Shown piece by piece: positions 43,603 to 52,308 of a stretch of DNA of 64,000 nt; within the stretch, counting starts at the first letter, position 1; each line of letters opens with the position of its first letter. The notes beneath the pieces were generated by a model. The model saw nothing but the letters and a program-made list of their open reading frames with translations. It was not told where the DNA came from and made no database searches. The stretch is from the NCBI GenBank assembly GCA_905234495.1, contig CAJOHE010000005.1, positions 54,455 through 118,454 on the forward strand, read 5' to 3'. The DNA comes from an uncultured Eubacterium sp. (lineage in GTDB: Bacteria; Bacillota; Clostridia; Oscillospirales; Acutalibacteraceae). The translations under genes were made by a program, and so were the position numbers.

Positions 43603-43821
43603 ATGTCAAAGTCAGATATGATTGAAGTTGAGGGTACAGTGGTTGAGGTTTTACCTAACACAACATTCAAGGTTTCACTTCAGAACGACCACATTGTAAT
43701 TGCCCACATCAGCGGAAAGCTCAGAATGAACAACATTCGCATTCTTCCCGGTGATAAGGTAACTATTGAAATGTCACCGTATGACCTTACAAAGGGTCGT
43801 ATCATATGGCGTTCAAAGTAA
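43603..43821 (+). CDS. infA: Translation initiation factor IF-1
   Basis: The 72-residue S1-fold protein blocks the A site during initiation. [37 protein letters not shown] and the ending [13 protein letters not shown] are typical. The ribosome site GCGAGG is modest. It starts the second half of the cluster, 52 bases after the palindromic element. Confidence 0.97.
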   Translation: MSKSDMIEVEGTVVEVLPNTTFKVSLQNDHIVIAHISGKLRMNNIRILPGDKVTIEMSPYDLTKGRIIWRSK

Positions 43822-43842
43822 TAAATTAGGAGGATATTCAAA

Positions 43843-43956
43843 ATGAAAGTTAGACCTTCTGTAAAGAAAATTTGCGAAAAGTGCAAAGTAATCAAGCGCA
43901 ATGGAAAAGTAATGGTTATCTGTGAAAATCCAAAGCATAAACAGCGTCAGGGCTAA
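43843..43956 (+). CDS. rpmJ: Ribosomal protein L36
   Basis: This 37-residue protein, [19 protein letters not shown], then a C...H zinc site ([11 protein letters not shown]), is the zinc-containing form of L36. AGGAGG lies 8-9 bases before the ATG. It stands between infA and rpsM as usual. Confidence 0.96.
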   Translation: MKVRPSVKKICEKCKVIKRNGKVMVICENPKHKQRQG

Positions 43957-43988
43957 TCCTGAATTAAGATTCGGAGGTAAATTAAAAT

Positions 43989-44357
43989 ATGGCACGTATT
44001 TCAGGTGTTGACTTACCTAATGACAAGAGAGTAGAAATCGGCCTTACCTATATTTACGGTATCGGTCTTACTACCTCAAAGCAGGTTCTCGCAACTACGG
44101 GCGTTAACCCCGATACCCGTTGCAGAGACTTAACAGAAGACGATGTCAAAAAAATCAGCGACTACATCACCAACAACCTCACAGTTGAGGGTGACCTTCG
44201 CAGAGACACAGCTTTTGATATCAAGAGACTTATCGAAATCGGTTGCTATCGCGGCGTAAGGCACAGAAAGGGCCTTCCTGTAAGAGGACAGACCTCAAAG
44301 AACAATGCCCGTACGCGTAAGGGTCCGAAGAAGACTATAGCAAATAAGAAGAAATAA
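43989..44357 (+). CDS. rpsM: Ribosomal protein S13
   Basis: This 122-residue 30S head protein begins [20 protein letters not shown], has the H2TH fold, and ends with [18 protein letters not shown], the conserved basic tail that contacts P-site tRNA. Confidence 0.98.
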   Translation: MARISGVDLPNDKRVEIGLTYIYGIGLTTSKQVLATTGVNPDTRCRDLTEDDVKKISDYITNNLTVEGDLRRDTAFDIKRLIEIGCYRGVRHRKGLPVRGQTSKNNARTRKGPKKTIANKKK

Positions 44358-44376
44358 GTAGGAGGAAACAAACAGT

Positions 44377-44772
44377 ATGGCTACTAAAAAGACCACAGGC
44401 TCACGCAAGCGTCGTGAGAAGAAAAATATTGAGCGTGGTGCTGTCCATATTCAATCAACCTTCAACAACACAATCGTAACAATTACCGATACAAACGGCA
44501 ACGCTGTTTCATGGGCATCTGCGGGCGAAATGGGCTTCAGAGGTTCAAGAAAGTCAACCCCGTTTGCTGCTGCAACAGCTGCCGAAACGGCTGCAAAGAC
44601 CGCAGTTGACTACGGTATGAAGACTGTTGAAGTTTATGTTAAGGGACCTGGCTCAGGTCGTGAATCAGCTATCAGAGCTCTTCAGACGGCAGGTCTGGAT
44701 GTAAGTCTTATTAAAGATGTTACTCCTATTCCGCACAATGGCTGTCGTCCACCTAAAAGACGCCGCGTATAG
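44377..44772 (+). CDS. rpsK: Ribosomal protein S11
   Basis: This 131-residue platform protein has [31 protein letters not shown] and the ending [17 protein letters not shown]. Normal spacing to rpsM and rpsD. Confidence 0.98.
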   Translation: MATKKTTGSRKRREKKNIERGAVHIQSTFNNTIVTITDTNGNAVSWASAGEMGFRGSRKSTPFAAATAAETAAKTAVDYGMKTVEVYVKGPGSGRESAIRALQTAGLDVSLIKDVTPIPHNGCRPPKRRRV

Positions 44773-44796
44773 TATTAAACTTGGAGGTTACTTGAT

Positions 44797-45423
44797 ATGG
44801 CAAGATATACAGGACCTGCTTGTAAGCTCTGCCGCCGCGAGGGCAAGAAGCTCTTTTTAAAGGGTGACAGATGCTACACAAGCAAATGTGCGCTTGAGCG
44901 CCGCTCATACGCACCCGGCCAGCATGGCCAGAACAGAAAGAAGACCACAGAGTACGGACTTCAGCTTCGCGCTAAGCAGTCCGCACGCCGTTACTACGGT
45001 ATGTCTGAGGGTCAGTTCCACAAGTATTTTCTTATGGCAGAGCGCAAGGATGGCGTAACAGGTACAAACCTGCTTCAGCTTTGCGAAAGCCGTTTGGATA
45101 ACGTTGTTTACACAGCGGGCTTTGCAAGCTCAAGAGCTCAGGCTCGTCAGCTTGTAAACCATTCTCATTTCACTGTTAACGGCAAGAAGGTAAACATTCC
45201 TTCCTATCTCCTTAAGGCAGGCGACGTTGTTGCCGTTAAGGAAAGCGACAGAACGACCGACGAGTTCAAGACCCTCGTTGAGGCAAACGCAGGCCGTCCC
45301 GTTCCGCAGTGGCTTGATTCAAATAAGGATGCTATGGAAGCAAAGGTTGTTAAACTTCCTGACAGAGAAGAGATTGCAACACCTGTAGAAGAGCATTTAA
45401 TCGTTGAGTTCTACTCTCGTTAA
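44797..45423 (+). CDS. rpsD: Ribosomal protein S4
   Basis: This 208-residue 30S assembly initiator has an N-terminal Cys pattern (CKLCRREG and [11 protein letters not shown]), which suggests a zinc site, and an S4 RNA-binding domain ([24 protein letters not shown] read in parts). The family often lacks the full Cys set; here three to four cysteines are present. Confidence 0.98.
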   Translation: MARYTGPACKLCRREGKKLFLKGDRCYTSKCALERRSYAPGQHGQNRKKTTEYGLQLRAKQSARRYYGMSEGQFHKYFLMAERKDGVTGTNLLQLCESRLDNVVYTAGFASSRAQARQLVNHSHFTVNGKKVNIPSYLLKAGDVVAVKESDRTTDEFKTLVEANAGRPVPQWLDSNKDAMEAKVVKLPDREEIATPVEEHLIVEFYSR

Positions 45424-45485
45424 TAGTTTTATTTGCCTATTAATGAGCGAAAACAAAATACAGATATTTTTTAGGAGGCTTTTAG

Positions 45486-46442
45486 ATGATAGAAATTGAT
45501 AAGCCTAAAATCGAGATTGTAGATGTGTCTACTATCGGAAGTCGCAGCACCGGCAGATTTATCGTTGAGCCCCTCGAGAGAGGCTTCGGCACAACGCTCG
45601 GCAACGGAATGAGAAGAGTTCTTCTTTCCTCGCTTCCCGGCTATGCTATTACTTCTGTAAAGATTGATGGTGTTTTACACGAATTTTCAACCATTCCTCA
45701 CGTTAAGGAGGACGTTACGGAGATAGTTCTCAATCTTAAGAACGTCATTCTCAAGATTCACGATGAGAACCCCAAGACTCTCTATGTTGACGTTTCGGGC
45801 GAGGGCGAAATCACTGCGGGCGACATCAAGCACGACGCAGACGTTGAAATCCTCAACCCCGACCTTCACATTGCATACCTTGATGAGGGTGCGCACGTTG
45901 TTATGGAGCTCACCGCCGACAACGGCAGAGGCTACGTAACCTGCGACAGGAACAAGCAGCTTATGAAATTACCTATCGGTACAATCGCTATTGATTCCAT
46001 CTACACCCCCGTTGTTAAGGTTAATTACACGGTTGAAAACACGCGTGTAGGCCAGCAGACGGACCTTGACAAGCTCATTCTCGACGTTGAGACAGACGGA
46101 ACAATTCCGGCTGACGAGGCAGCATCTCTCGCTGCAAAAATACTCAATGACCATTTGATGCTCTTTGTTGACTTATCCGAGGAAATCGGTAATCAGGACA
46201 TTATGGTTGAAAAGGATGACGACGGCAAAGAAAAGGCGCTCGAGATGACCATCGAAGAGCTCGACCTTTCCGTTCGTTCCTTCAACTGTCTCAAGAGAGC
46301 AGGCATTAATACAGTCGAAGACTTAATCGGCAAAACAGAAGAAGATATGATGAAAGTTAGAAACCTTGGCAGAAAGTCGCTTGACGAAGTCGTTGCAAAG
46401 CTCGACTCACTTGGTTTCAAGCTTAGTCAGGAAGAGGACTAA
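45486..46442 (+). CDS. rpoA: RNA polymerase alpha subunit
   Basis: The 318-residue subunit has the N-terminal dimerisation domain ([38 protein letters not shown]) and a C-terminal domain ([31 protein letters not shown]) that binds UP elements and activators. It lies between rpsD and rplQ in the alpha operon. AGGAGG lies before the ATG. Confidence 0.99.
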   Translation: MIEIDKPKIEIVDVSTIGSRSTGRFIVEPLERGFGTTLGNGMRRVLLSSLPGYAITSVKIDGVLHEFSTIPHVKEDVTEIVLNLKNVILKIHDENPKTLYVDVSGEGEITAGDIKHDADVEILNPDLHIAYLDEGAHVVMELTADNGRGYVTCDRNKQLMKLPIGTIAIDSIYTPVVKVNYTVENTRVGQQTDLDKLILDVETDGTIPADEAASLAAKILNDHLMLFVDLSEEIGNQDIMVEKDDDGKEKALEMTIEELDLSVRSFNCLKRAGINTVEDLIGKTEEDMMKVRNLGRKSLDEVVAKLDSLGFKLSQEED

Positions 46443-46456
46443 AGGAGGAAATTTCT

Positions 46457-46798
46457 ATGCCAGGTAGCAGAAAGCTGGGCCGCCCGTCCGACCAGAGAAG
46501 GGCAATGCTCAGAGGTATGGTTACTTATCTTTTAGAATACGGCAAGATAGAGACAACCGTTACAAGAGCTAAGGAAGTTCGCGCTATGACCGAGAAGATG
46601 ATTACTCTCGGCAAGAATGATACCCTTCATTCAAGAAGACAGGTTCTTGCTTATGTAACTAAGGAAGACGTTGTTAAGAAGCTTTTTGATGAAGTAGCTC
46701 CTAAGTATGCAGACAGAAACGGTGGTTACTGCCGTATTATCAAAACAGGCCCTCGTCGTGGTGACGCAGCAGAGATGTGCATCATAGAGCTTGTATAA
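46457..46798 (+). CDS. rplQ: Ribosomal protein L17
   Basis: This 113-residue protein near the tunnel exit begins [20 protein letters not shown] and ends with [27 protein letters not shown] sequence. It is the last gene of the supercluster and is followed by a terminator. Confidence 0.98.
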   Translation: MPGSRKLGRPSDQRRAMLRGMVTYLLEYGKIETTVTRAKEVRAMTEKMITLGKNDTLHSRRQVLAYVTKEDVVKKLFDEVAPKYADRNGGYCRIIKTGPRRGDAAEMCIIELV

Positions 46799-46823
46799 TT
46801 TGATAATATAATATATAATAAAT

Positions 46824-46851
46824 CGGGAGGATTCATTCTTCCCGGTTTTTT
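46824..46851 (+). terminator. Terminator of the ribosomal supercluster
   Basis: CGGGAGG (46824-46830) pairs with CTTCCCG (46838-46844) and is followed by six T, 25 bases after rplQ. Confidence 0.88.
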
Positions 46852-46871
46852 ATAATCAAGGATGTGGTAAT

Positions 46872-47942
46872 TTGAAAAACGGCAAAATAGAGCTTATGCG
46901 CTTTGTAATGTGCATATCGGTGCTGCTCTATCACCTCAATATAGAGTACGATCTGCCTGAAAAGATGTTCGGAAGATGGTTCTCATTTTTCGGCAACGGC
47001 AGAAACGGCGTTGAGTTTTTCTTTATCGTTTCGGGCTTTCTTATGGCGAAAAGCGCGTTTAAAAGAAGGGGCGACGGCGTGCCCGTCGGCAAGTCGACCG
47101 TGCTCTTTTTATGGGGCAAGATAAAGAGGCTTTTCCCGCCTCATATCATCGTCGTGCTCCTTACGGCGGCGTACATAATTATGTTTTACAGAAACCCCGT
47201 TTTGGCGCTCGTTTCAAGGCTTGCAAGCGTTCTCTTTTTGCAGAACACGGGAGTCGGGCTCGGCTCGTTTATCGGCGTTGAGTGGTACATTTCGTCAATG
47301 CTCATAGCCATGGCGATAATCTATCCGCTTCTTCGCGCAAACTACGACGTCACCGCAAGGGCGGTCGCGCCGATAGGCTCGCTTCTCATTATGGGATACC
47401 TGATTCAGACCTACGCCTGCCTGCCCAATTCGACCAGAATCAACGGTCTTACCTACAGCAGCAACCTTCGCGCAATCGGAGTAATGCTTCTCGGCGTGTG
47501 CGCGTTTGAGGCGTCGCGCCTGATAAAGAGCAGGAAGCTGCTTGAAAATCATAAGGTTTCAATGATAGCGCTTGAAAACCTCTGTTATATTATTTTCATT
47601 TACTACATCTGTTCAAATTTCTCGACAAAGTACAACGCAATCGCGGCGATGTTCTGCGCGTGCGCGGTGGCAATCACGTTCAGCAGGGAGGATATGAAGC
47701 TCTACAACAATAAGCTGATTTACCTCCTCGGCGAGCTTGCCCTTCCCGTTTATCTCGTTCAGAATATCGTGAGAAAAATTGTGCTCGACTATGTCGACGT
47801 GGGCGACGTGAGAAAGTACAAGATGGTGCTTTTCACAACGGCGCTCTGCCTTGCTTCGGGCGTCGCGGTGCACTATACGGTTAGGCTTTACTACCTTATT
47901 AAAACCAAGGTGCAGAAGAGCAAGGCCGCAAAGCAGGCGTGA
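46872..47942 (+). CDS. Acyltransferase family 3 membrane protein
   Basis: The 356-residue integral membrane protein has about ten helices and the family start KIELMRFVMCISVLLYHLN, with the conserved His near residue 20. It probably acylates a surface sugar. The start is TTG at 46872, with AAGGATG 7-8 bases upstream. It directly follows the rplQ terminator, so it depends on read-through or an unseen promoter. It is the second member of this family in the window; the first is in the exopolysaccharide operon. It is an unlikely partner for the ribosomal genes. Confidence 0.83.
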   Translation: MKNGKIELMRFVMCISVLLYHLNIEYDLPEKMFGRWFSFFGNGRNGVEFFFIVSGFLMAKSAFKRRGDGVPVGKSTVLFLWGKIKRLFPPHIIVVLLTAAYIIMFYRNPVLALVSRLASVLFLQNTGVGLGSFIGVEWYISSMLIAMAIIYPLLRANYDVTARAVAPIGSLLIMGYLIQTYACLPNSTRINGLTYSSNLRAIGVMLLGVCAFEASRLIKSRKLLENHKVSMIALENLCYIIFIYYICSNFSTKYNAIAAMFCACAVAITFSREDMKLYNNKLIYLLGELALPVYLVQNIVRKIVLDYVDVGDVRKYKMVLFTTALCLASGVAVHYTVRLYYLIKTKVQKSKAAKQA

Positions 47943-48010
47943 CGGTTCCCGTCGCAATAAGGCGAAATCAAAAAATTTCGTTTGATTTACGATATTTATT
48001 GCCAAAACAC

Positions 48011-48039
48011 TTGACTTTTAGTTGCTTTTTGTATATAAT
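48011..48039 (+). promoter_or_regulatory. Promoter of rpsU
   Basis: TTGACT (48011-48016) is 17 bases before TATAAT (48034-48039), about 60 bases ahead of the start. Confidence 0.82.
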
Positions 48040-48100
48040 CTCTGCAGATATTTAAAAGAAGTATCAAATACCCCCGAAGAGGTCGGAGGGAGGGAAATCA

Positions 48101-48277
48101 GTGAGTCAGGTAAAAGTTAAAGAGAATGAATCTCTCGACAGCGCTCTCAGAAGATTTAAGCGCCAGACATCCCGCGATGGCATCATCCAGGAGGTAAGAA
48201 AGAGAGAGCATTACGAAAAGCCCTCAGTAGCTCGTAAAAAGAAGAGCGAGGCTGCTCGTAAAAGAAAGTATAAATAA
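48101..48277 (+). CDS. rpsU: Ribosomal protein S21
   Basis: This 58-residue protein, starting [20 protein letters not shown] and ending in a basic ARKRKYK tail, is S21, needed in many bacteria for initiation on natural mRNAs. The start is GTG at 48101 with GGAGGGAGG upstream. It has its own promoter and terminator. Confidence 0.96.
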   Translation: MSQVKVKENESLDSALRRFKRQTSRDGIIQEVRKREHYEKPSVARKKKSEAARKRKYK

Positions 48278-48283
48278 AAAATA

Positions 48284-48310
48284 TGCACTGCTTTTGCAGT
48301 GCATTTTTTT
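48284..48310 (+). terminator. Rho-independent terminator after rpsU
   Basis: TGCACTGC (48284-48291) pairs perfectly with GCAGTGCA (48296-48303), then seven T. Confidence 0.93.
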
Positions 48311-48494
48311 AATGCGGAATTCGGAATGCGGAATTATGTAGCGTTGCAGAAACGCGATGTAGGGGCTGACGACCTCGGCAGCCCGATAAGAACACAAAAG
48401 CCCTGCGGGGCGCCGAGTCGTCGCCCCCTACGATTATTGTCCGAGCGAAGCGAGTGACCATTAATTCCGAATTCCGCATTCCGAATTCCGAATT
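48311..48494. repeat. AATTC-type palindromic repeat (left of the cell-wall-binding gene)
   Basis: Outer arms of GAATT/CCGAA units (48311-48336 and 48462-48494) form an imperfect inverted repeat. An inner pair, GTAGGGGCTGACGACCTCGGC (about 48359-48379 in part) and GCCGAGTCGTCGCCCCCTAC (48412-48431), forms a second. The block 48402-48432 and the next 48441-48459 recur identically at 50122-50152 and 50178-50196. It is noncoding and begins in the rpsU terminator T-run. Confidence 0.8.
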
Positions 48495-48516
48495 GATTTG
48501 AGGTTTTTTGCAAGGC

Positions 48517-48546
48517 TTGACAATAATGTGCAAAAAAATATATAAT
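48517..48546 (+). promoter_or_regulatory. Promoter of the cell-wall-binding protein gene
   Basis: TTGACA (48517-48522) is 18 bases before a perfect TATAAT (48541-48546), 34 bases ahead of the start. Confidence 0.8.
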
Positions 48547-48580
48547 AGTCTTGCAAGAAAAAACAAAAGGAGAGAGATAT

Positions 48581-50068
48581 ATGAAAAAAACTATCAGCGT
48601 AATTCTTGCGGTTATGATGTTTCTTTCAGCCTTTGCGGGTATGTCGTTTACGGCAGGCGCAGCTCTGAAAGAGGGATGGAACAAATGCACCGGTCACGGT
48701 AACGACGGAAGCTCGGAAGACGGCTTCGAATATGATTACTGGTGCTACGTTAAAAACGGAAAAAAGGTTATCGGCTGGCAGAAAATCGACGGAAAATGGT
48801 ATTATTTTTCCGAGGACGGCGACAGCGGCTGGCACTATTCGGCAGGCGAAATGTACCAGAACGAAATTGCAATTCAGAACGGTAAGTTCTACTTTATGAC
48901 CTCAGGCGGCGCTATGAAGACAAACGGCTGGTGTCAGAGCACGGCGTGGCACTATGCAAAAAGCAACGGCGCTCTCGTAGCAAAGGCATGGGAGAAAATC
49001 GGCGGCAAGTGGTACTATTTCAACGAGTATGCACAGCTTCAGACAGGCTGGCTCAAGCAGAGCGGCAAATGGTATTACCTCGGCACGGACGGCGCTATGA
49101 GGCTCGGCTGGCAGCAGGTTGACGGCAAGTGGTATTACTTCGGCACCTCAACCGGCTTTATGCACACGGGCTGGCAGGAGGTTTCGGGCAAGTGGTACTA
49201 TCTCGGCACCAACGGCGTTTTGAGAACCTACTGCTTCTCGGACGGCAAGAAGTATTACTTTGCAAACAAAGGCGGCGACCTCAGAGAGAAAGCCGGCTGG
49301 GTTAAGGACAACAAGGGCAGCTGGTACTACACAAACGCAAACGGCACGGTTAAGACGGGCTGGCAGCAGCTTTCAAACGTGTGGTACTATTTCAACGAAA
49401 AGGGCGTAATGCAGTCGGGACTGTTTTATGTAAGCCACAGGTACTACCTTGCAGACGCCAACGGTAAGGTTACCACCAAGGCAGGCTGGTACGAGCATCC
49501 TCAGGGCGGCTTCTGCTACATCAAGTCGGGCGGCGCTCTTTCAGCGGGCTGGACGAAAATCAGTAACAAGTGGTATTACTTCAACGCAAAAGGTCAGTCA
49601 ATGGTCGGCGTTATCTATGACGGCAACAACCTCTACTTCCTTGACGAGGACACGTTTGCACTCGTTGAAAAGACAGGCTGGGTAACCAGCTACGACGGCA
49701 ACTGGTACTATGTACTCAGCGACGGCTCGCTCTATACGGGTGAGCTTGACCTCGACGACGGAATTTATTATCTTGACCCCGACGAGGGCTATATGCGCAC
49801 GGGCTCTGTAAACATCGACGGATGTCCGATGTTCTTCAATGAGTCGGACGGCAGACTCAGGTCCACTGCGGGCTGGGTAACCGACAGCCAAGGCAAGACC
49901 TACTACACAGACCTTAACGGCGAATGTCTGACAGGCTTTAAGAACGTTCAGAACAAAAAGCGTTACTTCGACCCGCAAACGGGCGAAATGTATGTAAGCC
50001 GTACGGCTTGGATTGACTCAACACAGTATGTGTTCAACGACGACGGTTCGTACTATACGGCAACATAA
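48581..50068 (+). CDS. Secreted protein made of cell-wall-binding (choline-binding-like) repeats
   Basis: The 495-residue protein has a signal peptide (cleaved near AGA, about residue 29) and then about 20 repeats of roughly 20 residues. Their core is GW...GKWYYF...GG or GWQQVDGKWYYFG. These match the cell-wall-binding repeats that form a beta-solenoid and hold proteins to choline or wall polymers. No catalytic domain, sortase signal or membrane anchor is seen. It may thus be an adhesin, an anchor for another domain by association, or a decoy. I chose the ATG at 48581, with GGAGAG 7 bases upstream. The gene is flanked by direct repeats and ends at a strong terminator. Confidence 0.9.
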   Translation: MKKTISVILAVMMFLSAFAGMSFTAGAALKEGWNKCTGHGNDGSSEDGFEYDYWCYVKNGKKVIGWQKIDGKWYYFSEDGDSGWHYSAGEMYQNEIAIQNGKFYFMTSGGAMKTNGWCQSTAWHYAKSNGALVAKAWEKIGGKWYYFNEYAQLQTGWLKQSGKWYYLGTDGAMRLGWQQVDGKWYYFGTSTGFMHTGWQEVSGKWYYLGTNGVLRTYCFSDGKKYYFANKGGDLREKAGWVKDNKGSWYYTNANGTVKTGWQQLSNVWYYFNEKGVMQSGLFYVSHRYYLADANGKVTTKAGWYEHPQGGFCYIKSGGALSAGWTKISNKWYYFNAKGQSMVGVIYDGNNLYFLDEDTFALVEKTGWVTSYDGNWYYVLSDGSLYTGELDLDDGIYYLDPDEGYMRTGSVNIDGCPMFFNESDGRLRSTAGWVTDSQGKTYYTDLNGECLTGFKNVQNKKRYFDPQTGEMYVSRTAWIDSTQYVFNDDGSYYTAT

Positions 50069-50069
50069 A

Positions 50070-50096
50070 AAAGAAGGGCTTTGCCCTTCTTTTTTA
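50070..50096 (+). terminator. Rho-independent terminator
   Basis: AAGAAGGGC (50071-50079) pairs perfectly with GCCCTTCTT (50083-50091), followed by T residues. Confidence 0.93.
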
Positions 50097-50232
50097 ATGC
50101 GGAATTCCGCATTATCTTTTACCTGCGGGGCGCCGAGTCGTCGCCCCCTACGGTGAGTCGCCGTGGCTCACTTATTGCCGAGCGAAGCGAGTGACCTTTA
50201 ATTCCGAATTCCGCATTCCGCATTCCGAATTA
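50096..50232. repeat. AATTC-type repeat (right of the cell-wall-binding gene)
   Basis: This block repeats the left element: the 31-base unit 50122-50152 is identical to 48402-48432, the 19-base unit 50178-50196 is identical to 48441-48459, and the run of GAATTCC units follows. It is in direct orientation. A GTGAGTCGCC.../...GGCTCAC hairpin (near 50152-50171) is additional to the left copy. Confidence 0.82.
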
Positions 50233-50237
50233 TTTAA

Positions 50238-50266
50238 TTGACTTATTAATCTTTTTCCTTTATTAT
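50238..50266 (+). promoter_or_regulatory. Promoter of aroQ
   Basis: TTGACT (50238-50243) is 17 bases before TATTAT (50261-50266), 16 bases ahead of the start codon; the -10 is close but still allows a short leader. Confidence 0.55.
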
Positions 50267-50281
50267 ATTCTTGGTGATAAT

Positions 50282-50719
50282 ATGAAAAAACTACTCATAA
50301 TAAACGGACCGAATCTCAATATGACGGGGATACGCAAGAAGGACGTGTACGGCGCCGAAACGCTTGACGACATAAACGCCGGGCTTTCGGAGTATGCAAA
50401 GTCCCTCGGAGCGGAGGCGGACTTTTTCCAGTCAAACCACGAGGGCGCTATCATCGACGCCATTCACGCAAGCCGTGAGAAATACGACGGCGTTGTGATA
50501 AACGCGGGCGCGTACACCCACTATTCCTACGCAATCCGCGACGCCATTGAGGCGGTGGCGGACTTCCTTCCCTTCGTCGAGGTGCATATGTCCGACATCC
50601 ACTCCCGCGAGCCCTTCCGCAGCGTTTCGGTCATCACCGACGTGTGTGTAAAGCAGATATGCGGCCACGGCAAGGACAGTTATAAAATGGGTATTGATTT
50701 ATTGCTTAAAATAATATAA
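50282..50719 (+). CDS. aroQ: 3-dehydroquinate dehydratase, type II
   Basis: The 145-residue enzyme catalyses the third step of the shikimate pathway. It has NGPNLNM at the start, the lid Arg/Tyr region RKKDVYG, NAGAYTHYSYAIRDA with the His region, and EVHMSDIHSREPFR. These catalytic and binding motifs are of the small dodecameric type II form. No other aro genes are adjacent, so the gene is isolated between a repeat and efp. GGTGATA before the ATG is a modest ribosome site. Confidence 0.95.
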   Translation: MKKLLIINGPNLNMTGIRKKDVYGAETLDDINAGLSEYAKSLGAEADFFQSNHEGAIIDAIHASREKYDGVVINAGAYTHYSYAIRDAIEAVADFLPFVEVHMSDIHSREPFRSVSVITDVCVKQICGHGKDSYKMGIDLLLKII

Positions 50720-50722
50720 AAT
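50694..50722 (+). promoter_or_regulatory. Possible promoter of efp
   Basis: TTGATT (50694-50699) is 17 bases before TAAAAT (50717-50722), overlapping the aroQ end and about 39 bases before efp. The region is AT-rich, so chance matches are possible. Confidence 0.5.
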
Positions 50723-50760
50723 ATATAAGTAATATATTTATATAATTTGGAGGTATATAT

Positions 50761-51318
50761 ATGATTTCAGCAGGTGATTTCAGAAACGGTGTAACTTTTG
50801 AAGAGGACGGCAACGTATTGCAGGTTGTTGAATTCCAGCACGTTAAGCCGGGTAAGGGCGCAGCCTTCGTAAGAACAAAGACGAAGAACGTTATTACGGG
50901 CGCCGTTACCGAAAAGAGCTACAACCCTTCGGCTAAATTCCCGACGGCATATATTGAAAGAAGAAATATGCAGTATTCCTATGCGGACGACGGCATCTAC
51001 TACTTTATGGACGGCGAGACCTTTGAGATGGTTCCCGTTGCAGAGGCAGACCTTCCCGAGAGCTTCAAGTTCGTCAAGGAAAACGAGGAGTGCAAAATCC
51101 TTTCCTACAAGGGCAAGGTATTCGGCGTTGAGCCCCCGACCTTCGTAACGCTTCAGATTACCGCTACGGAGCCCGGTCTCAAGGGCAACACCGCCACAAA
51201 CACACTCAAGCCCGCAACTGTTGAAACAGGCGCGGAAATCAGAGTTCCTCTCTTCATCAACGAGGGCGATATGATTAGAATAGACACAAGAACCTGTGAA
51301 TATATGGAAAGGGCATAA
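50761..51318 (+). CDS. efp: Elongation factor P
   Basis: The 185-residue factor relieves ribosome stalling on polyproline. It begins [14 protein letters not shown] and carries KPGKGAAFV, with Lys32 at the loop that is post-translationally modified in many bacteria (5-aminopentanol in Bacillus). No modification enzymes are seen here. GGAGG precedes the ATG. The next gene starts two bases after its stop. Confidence 0.98.
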   Translation: MISAGDFRNGVTFEEDGNVLQVVEFQHVKPGKGAAFVRTKTKNVITGAVTEKSYNPSAKFPTAYIERRNMQYSYADDGIYYFMDGETFEMVPVAEADLPESFKFVKENEECKILSYKGKVFGVEPPTFVTLQITATEPGLKGNTATNTLKPATVETGAEIRVPLFINEGDMIRIDTRTCEYMERA

Positions 51319-51319
51319 T

Positions 51320-51736
51320 ATGGAAACAAGAGAAGCTTTAGGTTATCTTAAAGGACTTATTGAAGGACTTGACCTTGACGGCGAAACCAAAGAGGGCAAG
51401 GCTATTAACGCGATAGTTGACGTGCTTTCAAACATCGTTGAGGATATCGACGATATGTATGAGGGTATGGAGCTTCTTGCAGAGCAGCTCGACGCGGTTG
51501 ACGAAGACCTTGCGGACGTTGAGGAATACCTCGCAGACGAGGATTTCGAGGACTACGACTGCTGCTGCGACGAAGAGTGCGCAACCTTCGAGGTTGAGTG
51601 CCCCTACTGCAAAACGCCGTTCACGGTGGACGAGGAAACCGTTCTCGACGGTTCGACCGAGTGCCCCAACTGCGGCGAGGTCCTTGAATTTGAAATTGAG
51701 GAATGTGAATGTGACGAATGTGAGGATGAGGAATAA
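51320..51736 (+). CDS. Acidic zinc-ribbon protein (CD1247-type)
   Basis: The 138-residue protein is very acidic. It has a helical start (TREALGYLKGLIEGLDLD) followed by a hinge rich in Asp/Glu and Cys (DCCCDEEC) and a zinc ribbon CPYCKTPF...CPNCGEVLEF. It ends in an extra Cys-rich acidic tail. The N-terminal part and place after efp match a small clostridial family often found beside efp. The function is unknown. Its ATG is two bases from the efp stop, so it is probably coupled to EF-P synthesis. Confidence 0.78.
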   Translation: METREALGYLKGLIEGLDLDGETKEGKAINAIVDVLSNIVEDIDDMYEGMELLAEQLDAVDEDLADVEEYLADEDFEDYDCCCDEECATFEVECPYCKTPFTVDEETVLDGSTECPNCGEVLEFEIEECECDECEDEE

Positions 51737-51764
51737 CCCCGCATTCGCTGAAAGGAAGAGCTTT

Positions 51765-52256
51765 ATGAAAAAGTTTTGGGCTGTCCTTCTGGCAGGCTTA
51801 ATCCTCGGATGCGTTTTTGCAGCCTGCTCAAAGAGCACGCCGGGCGATAACGTTGAAGCCCCCGTTCCGATTCCCGACAGCATCGAAGAAGCGGTGCTCA
51901 ACGGCGAGAAGGCGAGGGATTTCATTAAAACCCAGTACACCTATAAGGAGCTCGGCATAAAGAAAAAGGACAACATTGATTTTGCCTACAACGAATCGGC
52001 ATACGAGTATCAGGGTGAAAAGTTCATTCTCATCAAGGCGATGACCTTTGAGAGAAACGCCGACGTTACCACACCCGAAGGCGAGGCAACGTACACAACT
52101 GCCGTTGTCGGCGAGTACCTTGTTTCATACGATGCCTCAAAAGTCCTTATGAAGGATATGAAGACGGGCGAATTCAACGAGATGGAAAACCGCTATGAGG
52201 ACTACATTTCCAAGGGCGAAACCGTAGCTTCAACCGAGGCGGAAACGACGGAATAG
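51765..52256 (+). CDS. Putative lipoprotein of unknown function
   Basis: The 163-residue protein has a lipoprotein signal (LILGCVFAAC, lipidated Cys near residue 21) and a single domain of about 130 residues with no recognised motif. Features include KTQYTYKELGI and a Thr/Glu-rich tail. It starts at an ATG with AAAGGAAG 8-9 bases upstream; the longer frame upstream is inside the zinc-ribbon gene. It ends at a terminator and may share the efp transcript. Confidence 0.75.
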   Translation: MKKFWAVLLAGLILGCVFAACSKSTPGDNVEAPVPIPDSIEEAVLNGEKARDFIKTQYTYKELGIKKKDNIDFAYNESAYEYQGEKFILIKAMTFERNADVTTPEGEATYTTAVVGEYLVSYDASKVLMKDMKTGEFNEMENRYEDYISKGETVASTEAETTE

Positions 52257-52261
52257 TATAA

Positions 52262-52290
52262 GGGCCGGCACAAGCGTGTCGGTCTTTTTT
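52262..52290 (+). terminator. Rho-independent terminator
   Basis: CCGGCAC (52265-52271) pairs with GTGTCGG (52276-52282) with one G-T pair, then six T. It lies just before the GPH symporter gene. Confidence 0.85.
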
Positions 52291-52308
52291 GATGAAACGG
52301 AGTAAAAT

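Noticed and set aside
48581..50068. Short tandem repeats that could look like a CRISPR array
   Set aside because: The repeats are about 60 bases, diverged, in frame and encode GW/YY motifs, so they are protein repeats. No spacers or cas genes are present.
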